This document shows positions 11,733 through 20,176 of a stretch of 64,000 bases of DNA, in pieces. The notes under the pieces were generated by a model that saw nothing but the letters and a program-made list of their open reading frames with translations, did no database searches and was not told the origin of the DNA. The first letter of the stretch is position 1. Every line of letters begins with the position of its first letter. The stretch comes from Pseudomonas sp. GD04019 (lineage in GTDB: Bacteria; Pseudomonadota; Gammaproteobacteria; Pseudomonadales; Pseudomonadaceae), in assembly GCF_029837695.1 (NCBI RefSeq), contig NZ_JAOEEA010000007.1, positions 62,001 to 126,000 on the forward strand, in the 5' to 3' direction. A program made the position numbers and the translations under genes.

Positions 11733-12455
11733 ATGAGCCAGATCGTCAACCGACCCCTTCGCCATGAAATCGATGGCCAGCCGTTCGAGGGCCAGCTGCT
11801 GTACGACCAGTCGCATGCGCGGCCGCGGCCGGGTCTGCTGCTGGCGCCGAACTGGATGGGGGTGTCCGCCGGCGCCATCGAGATCGCCAGCCAGGTGGCC
11901 GAGCGCGGCTATGTGGTGCTGGTTGCCGACGTCTACGGTGCCGGCATACGTCCGCAGAATCACGACGAGGCGGCCGCGGCGATGATGGCGGTGAAGGGCA
12001 AGCCGATCCTGCGCCAGCGCCTGCAGGCCTCGCTCGCTACTCTAAAGGCCCAGCCCGGCACGGCGCTGGACCCCAGTCGGCTGGCGGTATTCGGTTTCTG
12101 CTTCGGCGGCCATTGTGCGCTGGAGCTGGCCCGTGACGGCGCGGAGGTGAAGGCCGCGGTGTCCTTCCACGGCACCCTGGATACGGCCAATCCGGCCGAT
12201 GCGCGGAACATCCGCGGTTCCGTGCTGGTGCTCGATGGCGCCGCCGATCCGCTGGTGCCACGCGAACAGCTGGCCGGCTTCATCGCGGAAATGAGCGCCG
12301 CCAATGTCGACTGGCAGCTGACCACCTACGGCGGCGCGGCGCACTCCTTCACCGACAAGCAGGCCAACATCCCCGGCAAGATGCAGTACGACGCCAAGGT
12401 GGCGCGCCGCGCCTTCGCCGCGATGCACGACCTGTTCGAGGAAGTCTTCGCCTGA
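11733..12455 (+). CDS. Dienelactone hydrolase family protein
   Basis: A 240-residue alpha/beta hydrolase. The nucleophile elbow GFCFGG places Cys 123 in the catalytic position, as in true dienelactone hydrolases. The acid is in DGAADPLV and the catalytic His in YGGAAHSF. Family members open dienelactones of chlorocatechol degradation, but many chromosomal copies act on other esters; no ring-cleavage genes are nearby, so the substrate is open. GAGG lies about 8 nt before ATG 11733. A homologue follows htpG closely in P. aeruginosa as well. Confidence 0.9.
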   Translation: MSQIVNRPLRHEIDGQPFEGQLLYDQSHARPRPGLLLAPNWMGVSAGAIEIASQVAERGYVVLVADVYGAGIRPQNHDEAAAAMMAVKGKPILRQRLQASLATLKAQPGTALDPSRLAVFGFCFGGHCALELARDGAEVKAAVSFHGTLDTANPADARNIRGSVLVLDGAADPLVPREQLAGFIAEMSAANVDWQLTTYGGAAHSFTDKQANIPGKMQYDAKVARRAFAAMHDLFEEVFA

Positions 12456-12465
12456 TTCGACCGAC

Positions 12466-12608
12466 TCAGGGCGCGCTGGCCTTCTCGGTGATGGCCAGCG
12501 GATAGTCGATCAGCAGTTCCTCGGCCGAATATAGCGGTGCGGCCAGCCCGAGGGAAGCAGCACATCTGTGTGGTGGATATCGTCACTGCCGGACCAGCGG
12601 CCCGGCAT
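12466..12608 (-). pseudogene. Frameshifted small ORF or gene remnant downstream of pirin
   Basis: On the minus strand, 15 nt after the pirin stop, ATG 12608 opens MPGRWSGSDDIHHTDVLLPS before running into another frame. The +1-shifted frame continues LGLAAPLYSAEELL and ends IDYPLAITEKASAP at TGA 12466. The tail has strong GC-rich third positions, so it looks like real coding sequence. Joined by one frameshift near 12550, the two parts read as a single protein of about 47 residues. It is either a decayed gene or a sequencing indel; the family is not recognised. Confidence 0.4.
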
Positions 12609-12623
12609 GTGATGGACGCCGCA

Positions 12624-13487
12624 TCATGTGCCGGGCAGGTCGATGCGCTCGGTCTCGCCGGGCACCCGTGGCCAGTCCCAGGCGGCCCAGTTCTGCTTGG
12701 CCTTCTCCAGCAGGGCGGCATCGCTGGCGACGAAGTTCCAGTACATGCGCCGTGGCCCCAGCGGCTCGCCGCCGATCAGCGCCAGGTGGCACTCGCCGCA
12801 GGCGGTGAGCAGCAACTCCTCGCCTTCCGGCAGCACGGCCAAGCCGCGCAGGGGCAGGTCGGCGCCTTCCAGTTGGGCTTCGCCTTCGATCAGGTACAGC
12901 GCGCGTTCACGGTGTTCGGCCGGAATCAGCAGGCTGGCGCCGGCCGCAAGCTTCAGCTCGGCATAAAGGGTGGGCGAGTGCATGGGCACTGGCGATTCGA
13001 GGCAGAAGCCGCTTCCGGCGATCAGGGTTATGTGCACGCCCATGGACTCGCTACGCGGCAGGCTGGCGGCCGAATGGTGGCTGTAGCTCGGTTCGCCTTC
13101 CTCCATTTCCTGCGGCAGGGCCAGCCACACCTGTAGGCCGTGCAGGTGTGAGCCGCTCTGCCACAGATTCTCCGGCGTGCGTTCGACATGGGCGACGGCG
13201 CGCCCGGCGGTCATCCAGCTGACGTCGCCGGGCCGCACCAACTGGTCCGAGCCCAGGCTGTCCTTGTGCTGCAGCGCGCCCTCGAACAGGTAGGTGAGGG
13301 TGGAAAGGCCGATGTGCGGGTGCTGGTTGATGTTCATGCCGCTGCCGGCCGGGTAGGCCTTTTCCAGCATGTGATCGAAGAACACGAAGGGGCCGACGCT
13401 GCGGCACTTGGCCGAAGGCAGCGGGCGCAGGATCGGCTGGCCGGCGATGTCCTCGGCCTTGGGGCGGATCAGCAGCGGCTCGCTCAT
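12624..13487 (-). CDS. Pirin family protein
   Basis: A 287-residue bicupin. The N-terminal pirin signature is visible: VGPFVFFDHM, then NINQHPHIGLSTLTYLFEG (metal-binding His residues), the RPGDVSWMTAGRAVAHVER turn, and a C-terminal cupin ending in YWNFVA. Some pirins are quercetinase-like dioxygenases and others bind partner enzymes; the role here is unknown. Start ATG 13487 overlaps the TGA of the upstream OsmC gene (ATGA), so the two are one operon. Length is normal for the family. Confidence 0.92.
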   Translation of the reverse strand: MSEPLLIRPKAEDIAGQPILRPLPSAKCRSVGPFVFFDHMLEKAYPAGSGMNINQHPHIGLSTLTYLFEGALQHKDSLGSDQLVRPGDVSWMTAGRAVAHVERTPENLWQSGSHLHGLQVWLALPQEMEEGEPSYSHHSAASLPRSESMGVHITLIAGSGFCLESPVPMHSPTLYAELKLAAGASLLIPAEHRERALYLIEGEAQLEGADLPLRGLAVLPEGEELLLTACGECHLALIGGEPLGPRRMYWNFVASDAALLEKAKQNWAAWDWPRVPGETERIDLPGT

Positions 13488-13882
13488 GCGCCGTCGCCCA
13501 GGCGGGTTTCCACCTGCACCTCGGCGTTGGTCATCAGCTTGTGCACCGGGCACTTGTCGGCGATGCGCAGCAGTTGCTGGCGCTGGGCATCGTCCAGCGC
13601 GCCGTGCAGCTGCAGTTCGACGTTCAGGCGGTAGATGCCCTGACGCTCCTCGCTGTCGTCGCGTTGCACTTGCACGTCGAGGCTTTCCAGCGGCAGGCCT
13701 TTCTGCTTGGCGTAGAGCATCAGGGTCAGGGCCTTGCAGGCGCCCAGGGCGGCGTCGAACAGGTCGTGCGGCTCGGGGCCGGAGGCGCTGCCGCCGAAGG
13801 ATTCGGGTACGTCGGTGTGCAGCAGGTGTTCGCCGATTTCGATGCTGTGGCGCAGGCCGGACTCGGTGCTGATGCGGATCAT
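13484..13882 (-). CDS. OsmC family peroxiredoxin-like protein
   Basis: A 132-residue OsmC/Ohr superfamily protein. The two redox Cys are in the expected places: LGACKALTLMLYA and ADKCPVHKLM. The fold typically reduces organic hydroperoxides as a dimer; without an exact Ohr signature it is best called OsmC-like. It is the first gene of a two-gene operon with pirin. The intergenic sequence upstream (13883-13949) contains several short CCTAG-containing repeats of unknown meaning. Confidence 0.92.
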   Translation of the reverse strand: MIRISTESGLRHSIEIGEHLLHTDVPESFGGSASGPEPHDLFDAALGACKALTLMLYAKQKGLPLESLDVQVQRDDSEERQGIYRLNVELQLHGALDDAQRQQLLRIADKCPVHKLMTNAEVQVETRLGDGA

Positions 13883-13949
13883 GGTGGCTCCCAGGCTAGG
13901 TTGGATGGCCCAGCCTAGCCCAAGGGCGCGAGCCTAGACCAGCCTGGTG

Positions 13950-14840
13950 CTACTGGGGCGTGGTCGGGCGGTACCAGAGTTCTTCGCGCTGGTGGGGCGT
14001 CTGCGGCGGCAGGTCGGGGTTTTCCAGTTCGATCACCCGGCGGCGCTGCAGCCCGGCACGCTTGAGGGTTGCGCCGTGGTACTGCTGGAACAGGGCATCG
14101 AAGCTGCCATCGGCGATCATCGCCTCCAGGCCGCGCTCGATGCTGCTGGCCAGGTCGGCGCGAGCGCGCGAGGTGAAGAAGTAGAAGGCGCTGGGGTAGT
14201 GGATGACGATGTGTTCGTCGACTTCCAGGTTGAGGCCTTGCTTGGCGGCTTGCGCCTGCTCGTCCCAGGCCACCACCACTTCGCGCGGGAACAGGTCGAA
14301 GCGCCCCGCGTCGAGCATGCGGAACAGGCTGTCGTAGCTCTGGCTGGTGATCACCTGCAGGCCGTTGCTGCGCAGGATGCGGGTGTCCGGCCAGTCGGCG
14401 CGCTGGCCGATGCGCATGGGTTTGAGGTCCGCGGCGCTGTGCACCTTGGTCAGCCAGTCCTTGTCCTCGCGCCGCACCAGGGGCACGCGCCAGCCGATCA
14501 GGCCCTTGTAGATCGGAATGCGGATCGGCAGCAGGCTTTCCTCGCGGGCCTTGGTGGTCATGGTCCACATCAGCTGCACGCTGCCGTCGTTCTGCTCCAG
14601 CGACTGTTCCGCGCGGCTCTGTGCCATGGGCCGGTGCGACGGCCGCAGCTGGTAGTCGCCGCCGCTCTTGGCCAGGGCCTGGCGCAGCAGCTCGACCACA
14701 TAGGCCTCGGGGTCGGCGCCATTGGAATGCAGCGGATAGGTCAGCGGCTCGGCGGCCAGCGGTGTGGCGCAGAACAGGACGAGCAGGGTGGCGAGGCGGG
14801 CGATGGACATGCGCAGGGTTCGCAGCGAGAGATGCATCAT
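13950..14840 (-). CDS. Exported amino-acid-type solute-binding protein (SBP family 3)
   Basis: A 296-residue protein with a clear signal peptide (hydrophobic RLATLLVLFCATPLAA, cleavage near AEP about residue 30). The body resembles extracellular solute-binding protein family 3: LVRREDKDWLTKV, YDSLFRMLDAGRFDLFPREV, and a terminal IADGSFDALFQQYHG. No permease or ATPase gene is nearby, so it may be an orphan sensor-type binding protein. Start ATG 14840 was chosen since AAAGG lies 7 nt upstream; a GTG 15 bp earlier is possible. Confidence 0.8.
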   Translation of the reverse strand: MMHLSLRTLRMSIARLATLLVLFCATPLAAEPLTYPLHSNGADPEAYVVELLRQALAKSGGDYQLRPSHRPMAQSRAEQSLEQNDGSVQLMWTMTTKAREESLLPIRIPIYKGLIGWRVPLVRREDKDWLTKVHSAADLKPMRIGQRADWPDTRILRSNGLQVITSQSYDSLFRMLDAGRFDLFPREVVVAWDEQAQAAKQGLNLEVDEHIVIHYPSAFYFFTSRARADLASSIERGLEAMIADGSFDALFQQYHGATLKRAGLQRRRVIELENPDLPPQTPHQREELWYRPTTPQ

Positions 14841-14920
14841 GATGGCCTTTCGCACGCACGCTCGCCAGTGAACGGCACGGGATGGGCGGCGGTCTACTCT
14901 TGCTCGAAACGCCAGGAGTG

Positions 14921-15949
14921 ATGCCTTTGTCCGTCCGCCGCCTGTTGTGCGCCGCCCTTTGCGGCCTGCTGGCCCTGCCAGTCAGCGCCCGCGACTACCG
15001 CTTCAGCGATGCCCATCTGCACTACGTCGACTTCTTTCAGGAGAGCGAGGGCATGACCCCGCTGCTGGAGGCCATGGAGGCCGGCAATGTCGATCACGCG
15101 ATGATCAGCGGCATACCGGTGGCGAAGAAATGGCACGAGGACGAGCCCAAGCGCCCGCGCTACTACGCCGGCGACGATGCCGGCGCGTACTGGTACAGCG
15201 CTACCGACGTGCTGGTGGCCGAGGCGCTGAAGCGCCTGCCGGCCGAGCAGCGCCGCCGCTTCCACCCCTTCCTCAGTGGCTTCAATCCCGCCGACAAGAA
15301 TTCCGACGCGCATATTCGCCGCATGCTGGAGCTGGACCCGGGCCTGTGGCAGGGCCTGGGCGAGGTATTCACCCGCCATGACGACCTTACCGCGCTGACC
15401 TACGGCGACACGCCCCGGGCCAACAACGAGGCCATGACCCGCATCTATCACCTGGCAGCCGAGTACGACCTGCCGGTGCTGGTGCACAGCAACATCACCT
15501 CCAAGCGCGAGCGCAACCCGCTGTATCTGGACGAGATCGAGGAGCCGCTACGCAACCACCCGCATGTGCGTTTCATCTGGGCCCACGCCGGCACCAGCCT
15601 GGAGATCCACCGCCACCAGGAGAAGCTGGATTTCCTCCTGCCGACCCTGCAGCGCATGCTCGGCGACTATCCCAATCTGTATATCGACCTGTCCTGGAGC
15701 GTGCTGCGGCCCTATCTGCTGGACGCGGCAGGCCGACCCGACCCGCGCTGGGTGGAGCTGGTCAGCCGTTATCCGGAGCGCTTCATGCTCGGCTCGGATG
15801 TGGTGGGACGCTTCGATGCCTTGGGGCAGTACATGATCGATTTCCGCCCCTTCCTCGACGCCCTGCCGGAAGAGGTGGCGCGCCAGGTGGCGCGCGACAA
15901 CTTCCTCGCCGTGCTGCCGCGCAAGCATCGGGCGCAGTTGCGCGACTGA
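14921..15949 (+). CDS. Exported metal-dependent amidohydrolase (TIM-barrel)
   Basis: A 342-residue amidohydrolase-related protein with a signal peptide (MPLSVRRLLCAALCGLLALP, cleavage near SARD). The mature part opens FSDAHLHYVDF, a metal-binding HxH, and later shows LPVLVHSNI, FIWAHAG and LGSDVVGRFDAL (metal His and catalytic Asp). It resembles the amidohydrolase_2 group (ACMSD-like and TatD-like folds), but export to the periplasm is unusual for those. AGGAG lies 5 nt before ATG 14921. It is divergently transcribed from the solute-binding protein. Confidence 0.85.
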   Translation: MPLSVRRLLCAALCGLLALPVSARDYRFSDAHLHYVDFFQESEGMTPLLEAMEAGNVDHAMISGIPVAKKWHEDEPKRPRYYAGDDAGAYWYSATDVLVAEALKRLPAEQRRRFHPFLSGFNPADKNSDAHIRRMLELDPGLWQGLGEVFTRHDDLTALTYGDTPRANNEAMTRIYHLAAEYDLPVLVHSNITSKRERNPLYLDEIEEPLRNHPHVRFIWAHAGTSLEIHRHQEKLDFLLPTLQRMLGDYPNLYIDLSWSVLRPYLLDAAGRPDPRWVELVSRYPERFMLGSDVVGRFDALGQYMIDFRPFLDALPEEVARQVARDNFLAVLPRKHRAQLRD

Positions 15950-15967
15950 CTGTCATCAGCCTGTAAC
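15950..15967 (+). promoter_or_regulatory. Candidate Pho box (PhoB site)
   Basis: CTGTCAT-CAGC-CTGTAAC has the 7-4-7 direct-repeat form of a PhoB box; the first half is perfect and the second matches 5 of 7. A -10-like CATAGC lies about 8-10 nt further on, where PhoB-dependent promoters place it. It would drive the DUF3859 gene at 16012. Confidence 0.5.
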
Positions 15968-16011
15968 CGCGGCGTCATAGCCTCGCGCCAACTTTCCTCA
16001 AGGAGCGCGAG

Positions 16012-16482
16012 ATGAAACTGTTCAGCCTGTCTGTCCTGGCCCTGTCGCTTGGCCTGTTTTCCCACCAGGCCCTGGCCGATGTGCAGGTGCAAGGCCCCAT
16101 CGAGTACGGCGTGTTCGCCAGCGCGCCGATCAAGGACCCGCAGCCGGGTGAGCGCATCCTCAGCCGCGCCAACCAGCCGATCGAGCAGACCGAGGTGGTG
16201 CCGGCGCGCCTGGGCACCAAGTTCGGTGTGCGTTACCAACTGGCCGGCAAGGCCGAGACCGAGCAGCCGCTGACCCTGATGTACTTCACCCCCGGCCTGG
16301 TCGGCCCGGACGGCAAGCGTCAGGACAAGATCGAGCTGCAGCAGAAGCTGGTGGTCGGTGCGCCGCAGGACGTAATGGCCTTCGAGTTCACCGAACACCA
16401 CGAGGTGGTGCCGGGCGAGTGGCAGTTCATGGTCTTCCAGGGCGACCGCAAGTTGCTGGAGCAGCGCTTCACCGTGCGTTGA
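16012..16482 (+). CDS. Periplasmic DUF3859 domain protein
   Basis: A 156-residue exported protein. The signal peptide (KLFSLSVLALSLGLFSHQALA) is cleaved near residue 23. The mature part is a single beta-rich DUF3859-like domain (QVQGPIEYGVFAS, then HHEVVPGEWQFMVFQGDRKL near the end). Function is unknown; DUF3859 proteins are small secreted proteins common in pseudomonads. AAGGAG precedes ATG 16012 by 8 nt. A Pho-box-like sequence just upstream suggests induction under phosphate limitation. Confidence 0.85.
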   Translation: MKLFSLSVLALSLGLFSHQALADVQVQGPIEYGVFASAPIKDPQPGERILSRANQPIEQTEVVPARLGTKFGVRYQLAGKAETEQPLTLMYFTPGLVGPDGKRQDKIELQQKLVVGAPQDVMAFEFTEHHEVVPGEWQFMVFQGDRKLLEQRFTVR

Positions 16483-16571
16483 CCGTCAGGCGGTTATCCG
16501 CCGCACCGCTGGCGTTTGGCGCGTCCCTTTGCTTGGCTTATCAGTCCATGGACCAAGCCAAGGACGTCGCC

Positions 16572-18197
16572 ATGTTTCTCCGCAATCTGAAAATCGCCCC
16601 GCGCGCCGGGTTGGGCTTCGCCTCCCTGGCGCTGCTGATGCTGATCCTCGGTGTCTTCTCGTTGCTGCAGATGGGCCAGATGCAGCGCCAGTCCGCCGAG
16701 GTCAACGACAACTGGTTGCCGAGCATCCAGTCGCTCAACGAGATGAGCCAGAGCATCCTGCGCATCCGTGCGTTGACCCTGCGCCTGCTGGTCAACCGCG
16801 ATCCACAGAGTCTGAGCCAGAACGAGCAGCGCCTGCAGGCGCTGAAAACCGAGCTGACGGATGCGCAACAGCGCTACGAGAAGTTGATCGGTAGCGGCGA
16901 AGAGCGGGCCGCCTATGAGCGCTTCCAGCAGTCCCAGAGCAGCTATCTGAGTGAGCAGGAACGGGTCGTCACGCTGTCCCGCGACAACCAGGTGGACGAG
17001 GCGCTGGCGGTGGCCAACGGTCCGCTCGGCCAGCATGCCGATGCAATGGCCAAGGCACTGACCGAGCTGGTCGAGCTGAACCAGCGCGGAGCCGAAACGG
17101 CGGCGCAAGAAAGCAACGCGGCCTATGGCAGTGCGGTGCGCATGGTGCTCGGCATGTTGCTGGTGGCGGCCAGCGTGACCCTGGTGCTGGCCGTGATGCT
17201 TACCCGCAGCATCGTGCGGCCGCTGGCCCAGGCGGTGGAGGTGGCCGAGGTGGTGGCATCCGGCGACCTCAGCCGCGAGTTTTCCATCGAGGGCCGGGAC
17301 GAGCCGGCGCAGTTGCTGAGCGCCCTGAAAGGCATGCAGCGCAGCCTGCGCGAGACCATCCAGCACATCTCCGACTCCTCCCGGCAACTGGCCTCGGCCT
17401 CCGAAGAGCTGACCGCGGTGACCGAGGGCTCGACCCGCGGCCTGCATCAGCAGAGCGCGGAGATCGAGCAGGCGGCCACCGCGGTGAACCAGATGACATC
17501 GGCGGTGGAGGAGGTGGCGCGCAATGCGGTGAGCACCTCGGAGGCCTCCCGCGAGTCGGATCGCAGTGCCCAGCACGGCCGCGAGCAGGTCCGCCAGACG
17601 GTGGACTCGATCGGCCAGCTGGCCGGCGACGTGACCGAGACCTCGACCCAGATCGGTCGCCTGGCCGAGCAGGTGCGCGGCATCAGCCAGGTGCTCGACG
17701 TGATCCGCTCCATCGCCGAACAGACCAATTTGCTCGCGCTCAATGCCGCCATCGAAGCGGCGCGTGCCGGTGAGGCCGGACGCGGCTTCGCCGTGGTGGC
17801 CGACGAGGTGCGCGCGCTGGCCCATCGCACCCAGCAGAGCACCCAGGAAATCGAGCAGATGATCGGTGGTATCCAGCAGGGCACGGAGCGGGCGGTCAGC
17901 GCCATGCACAACAGCACCCAGCGCACCGGTTCGACCCTGGCCCTGGCCCAGTCCGCCGGGCGTGCGCTGGACGAGATCGCCCTGGCCATCACCTCGATCA
18001 ACGAGCGCAACCTGGTGATCGCCAGCGCCTCGGAGGAGCAGGCCCAGGTGGCCCGCGAGGTGGATCGCAACCTGGTGAATATCCGCGACCTGTCGTTGCA
18101 GACCTCGGCCGGCGCCAATCAGACCAGCGCCGCCAGCCAGGAGCTGTCGCGCCTGGCGGTGGGCCTCAATGGCCTGGTGGCGCGCTTTCGCGTGTGA
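16572..18197 (+). CDS. Methyl-accepting chemotaxis protein with four-helix-bundle sensor
   Basis: A 541-residue chemoreceptor. TM1 spans about residues 14-34, a helical periplasmic domain of about 150 residues matches the 4HB_MCP type (no Cache fold motifs), TM2 is about 187-209, HAMP about 210-262, and the cytoplasmic hairpin tip is the conserved [18 protein letters not shown]. The ligand is not predictable. Start ATG 16572 has AAGGA 8 nt upstream; an in-frame ATG at 16548 is the alternative. There is no C-terminal CheR-docking pentapeptide; the protein ends ARFRV. Confidence 0.94.
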   Translation: MFLRNLKIAPRAGLGFASLALLMLILGVFSLLQMGQMQRQSAEVNDNWLPSIQSLNEMSQSILRIRALTLRLLVNRDPQSLSQNEQRLQALKTELTDAQQRYEKLIGSGEERAAYERFQQSQSSYLSEQERVVTLSRDNQVDEALAVANGPLGQHADAMAKALTELVELNQRGAETAAQESNAAYGSAVRMVLGMLLVAASVTLVLAVMLTRSIVRPLAQAVEVAEVVASGDLSREFSIEGRDEPAQLLSALKGMQRSLRETIQHISDSSRQLASASEELTAVTEGSTRGLHQQSAEIEQAATAVNQMTSAVEEVARNAVSTSEASRESDRSAQHGREQVRQTVDSIGQLAGDVTETSTQIGRLAEQVRGISQVLDVIRSIAEQTNLLALNAAIEAARAGEAGRGFAVVADEVRALAHRTQQSTQEIEQMIGGIQQGTERAVSAMHNSTQRTGSTLALAQSAGRALDEIALAITSINERNLVIASASEEQAQVAREVDRNLVNIRDLSLQTSAGANQTSAASQELSRLAVGLNGLVARFRV

Positions 18198-18210
18198 ACG
18201 GCACGGAACG

Positions 18211-18238
18211 AAAAACGGCGCCCGAGGGCGCCGTTTTT
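18211..18238. terminator. Bidirectional terminator between MCP and fabB
   Basis: A 12-bp perfect stem AAAAACGGCGCC (18211-18222) with 18227-18238 and loop CGAG. Five A on the left and five T on the right serve both convergent genes. Confidence 0.93.
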
Positions 18239-18253
18239 CATGTCGCGGGGCGA

Positions 18254-19471
18254 TCAGCCCTTGTAGCGCTGCAGGATCAGCGTGGCGTTGGTGCCGCCGA
18301 AGCCGAAGCTGTTGGACATGATGGTATCCAGCTGGGCGTTCTCGCGGGTCTCGCGCAGGATCGGCAGATCGGCCACTTCCGGGTCCAACTCGTCGATGTT
18401 GGCCGAGCCGGCGATGAAATTGCCTTCCATCATCAGCAGGCAGTAGATCGCCTCATGAACGCCGGCGGCGCCCAGGCTGTGGCCGGACAGACTCTTGGTC
18501 GAACTGATGGCCGGCGCCTTGTCGCCGAACACTTCACGCACGCCACGGATTTCCGCCACGTCGCCGACCGGCGTGGAGGTGCCGTGGGTGTTCAGGTAGT
18601 CGATCGGGGCGTCGACGGTGGTCAGGGCCTGCTGCATGCAGCGGATGGCGCCTTCGCCGCTCGGCGCGACCATGTCATAGCCATCGCTCGTCGCGCCATA
18701 GCCGACGATTTCCGCATAGATCTTGGCGCCGCGCTTGAGCGCATGCTCCAGCTCCTCGACCACCACCATGCCGCCACCGCCGGCGATGACGAAGCCGTCA
18801 CGCTTGGCGTCGTAGGCGCGGGAGGCTTTCTCCGGGGTCTCGTTGTACTGGGTGGAGAGGGCGCCCATGGCGTCGAACAGGCAGCTCTGGCTCCAGTGTT
18901 CTTCCTCGCCGCCGCCGGCGAAGACCACGTCCTGCTTGCCCAGCTGGATCTGTTCCATGGCCTGGCCGATGCAGTGCGCGCTGGTGGCGCAGGCCGAGGA
19001 GATGGAGAAGTTCACGCCCTTGATCTGGAACGGCGTGGCCAGGCAGGCCGACACGGTGCTGCCCATGGTGCGGGTGACACGGTATGGGCCGATGCGCTTG
19101 ACGCCTTTTTCGCGCAGGGTGTCGATGGCTTCCATCTGGTTGACGGTGGAGGCGCCGCCGGAGCCGGCGATCAGGCCGGTGCGCGGGTTGGAGATCTGCT
19201 CCGGCGTCAGGCCGGAGTCCTTGATCGCCTGCTCCATCGACAGGTAGGCATAGGCCGCGGCGTCGCCCATGAAGCGCAGCACCTTGCGGTCGATCAGCTC
19301 TTCCAGGTTGAGGTTCACGGAGCCGGATACCTGGCTGCGCAGGCCCATTTCGGCATATTCCGGATTGAAGCGGATGCCCGCTTTGCCGGCGCGCAGGCTG
19401 GCGGAAACGGTGTCCTTGTCATTGCCCAGGCAGGAGACGATGCCCAGACCGGTGATCACGACGCGACGCAT
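18254..19471 (-). CDS. fabB: 3-oxoacyl-ACP synthase I FabB
   Basis: A 405-residue KAS I enzyme that elongates unsaturated fatty acyl-ACPs. It has the catalytic Cys in SSACATSAH, the first active-site His in [11 protein letters not shown] and the second in [11 protein letters not shown], plus the C-terminal [12 protein letters not shown]. It is 13 nt downstream of fabA on the same strand, the classical fabAB operon of gamma-proteobacteria that supplies cis-3-decenoyl-ACP and its elongation. Length and all catalytic residues are standard. Confidence 0.98.
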   Translation of the reverse strand: MRRVVITGLGIVSCLGNDKDTVSASLRAGKAGIRFNPEYAEMGLRSQVSGSVNLNLEELIDRKVLRFMGDAAAYAYLSMEQAIKDSGLTPEQISNPRTGLIAGSGGASTVNQMEAIDTLREKGVKRIGPYRVTRTMGSTVSACLATPFQIKGVNFSISSACATSAHCIGQAMEQIQLGKQDVVFAGGGEEEHWSQSCLFDAMGALSTQYNETPEKASRAYDAKRDGFVIAGGGGMVVVEELEHALKRGAKIYAEIVGYGATSDGYDMVAPSGEGAIRCMQQALTTVDAPIDYLNTHGTSTPVGDVAEIRGVREVFGDKAPAISSTKSLSGHSLGAAGVHEAIYCLLMMEGNFIAGSANIDELDPEVADLPILRETRENAQLDTIMSNSFGFGGTNATLILQRYKG

Positions 19472-19484
19472 GCGGAAATGTCCT

Positions 19485-20000
19485 TCAGAAGCTGTCGGTA
19501 GAGGTGAACAGGCCGACGCGGAGGCCTTCGGCACTGTAAATTTCGCGGCCATCGACGCTGACGCTGCCATCGGCGATACCGAGGATCAGCGAGCGGCTGA
19601 TGGTACGTTTGATATGGATGGTGTAGGTGACTTTCTTCGCGGTGGGAAGCACCTGGCCGAAGAACTTCACTTCGCCCGAGCCCAGTGCGCGGCCGCGGCC
19701 GGGGTTGCCCTGCCAGCCGAGGTAGAAACCGACCAGCTGCCACATGGCGTCGAGGCCCAGGCAACCTGGCATGACCGGGTCGCCTTCGAAGTGGCAGGCG
19801 AAGAACCAGAGGTCCGGATTGATGTCGAGTTCGGCGATGATTTCGCCCTTGCCGTACTTGCCGCCGGTGTCGCTGATATGGGCGATGCGATCGATCATCA
19901 GCATGTTGGGGGCGGGCAACTGCGCATTACCCGGGCCAAACAGTTCGCCGCGGCTGCAGGCGAGCAATTCTTCCCGGGAATAGGCGTTTTGCTTGGTCAT
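19485..20000 (-). CDS. fabA: 3-hydroxydecanoyl-ACP dehydratase/isomerase FabA
   Basis: A 171-residue hotdog enzyme that dehydrates 3-hydroxydecanoyl-ACP and isomerises the product to cis-3-decenoyl-ACP, starting unsaturated fatty acid synthesis. Catalytic His 70 and Asp 84 are in [24 protein letters not shown] lies 8 nt before ATG 20000. It is the first gene of fabA-fabB. A palindromic element 113-128 bp upstream is a candidate site for a TetR-type regulator of unsaturated fatty acid synthesis. Confidence 0.98.
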   Translation of the reverse strand: MTKQNAYSREELLACSRGELFGPGNAQLPAPNMLMIDRIAHISDTGGKYGKGEIIAELDINPDLWFFACHFEGDPVMPGCLGLDAMWQLVGFYLGWQGNPGRGRALGSGEVKFFGQVLPTAKKVTYTIHIKRTISRSLILGIADGSVSVDGREIYSAEGLRVGLFTSTDSF

Positions 20001-20112
20001 GCGAACTCCTCAAATGGTCCCCTTGGCGGGGCTAAAGCTGTGCCGCGAATGTTCTTGTGTAGCGGCAGACTAGTCATAGACTGTTGCGTCCTGGTGAAAG
20101 TCACAGCCTCTT

Positions 20113-20128
20113 GTGAACACTTGTATAC
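20113..20128 (-). promoter_or_regulatory. Candidate operator/promoter element upstream of fabA
   Basis: GTGAACACTTGTATAC (plus strand) is an imperfect palindrome with 10 of 16 symmetric positions. On the minus strand it contains TATACA, a possible -10. In Pseudomonas fabAB is repressed by DesT, a TetR-family protein, at a palindromic promoter site; equating this element with that site is inference. Confidence 0.35.
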
Positions 20129-20176
20129 CGGCTGAGTGTGGCGCAAATCGTCGACGCTTCGTTCGCTCGGCTGATT

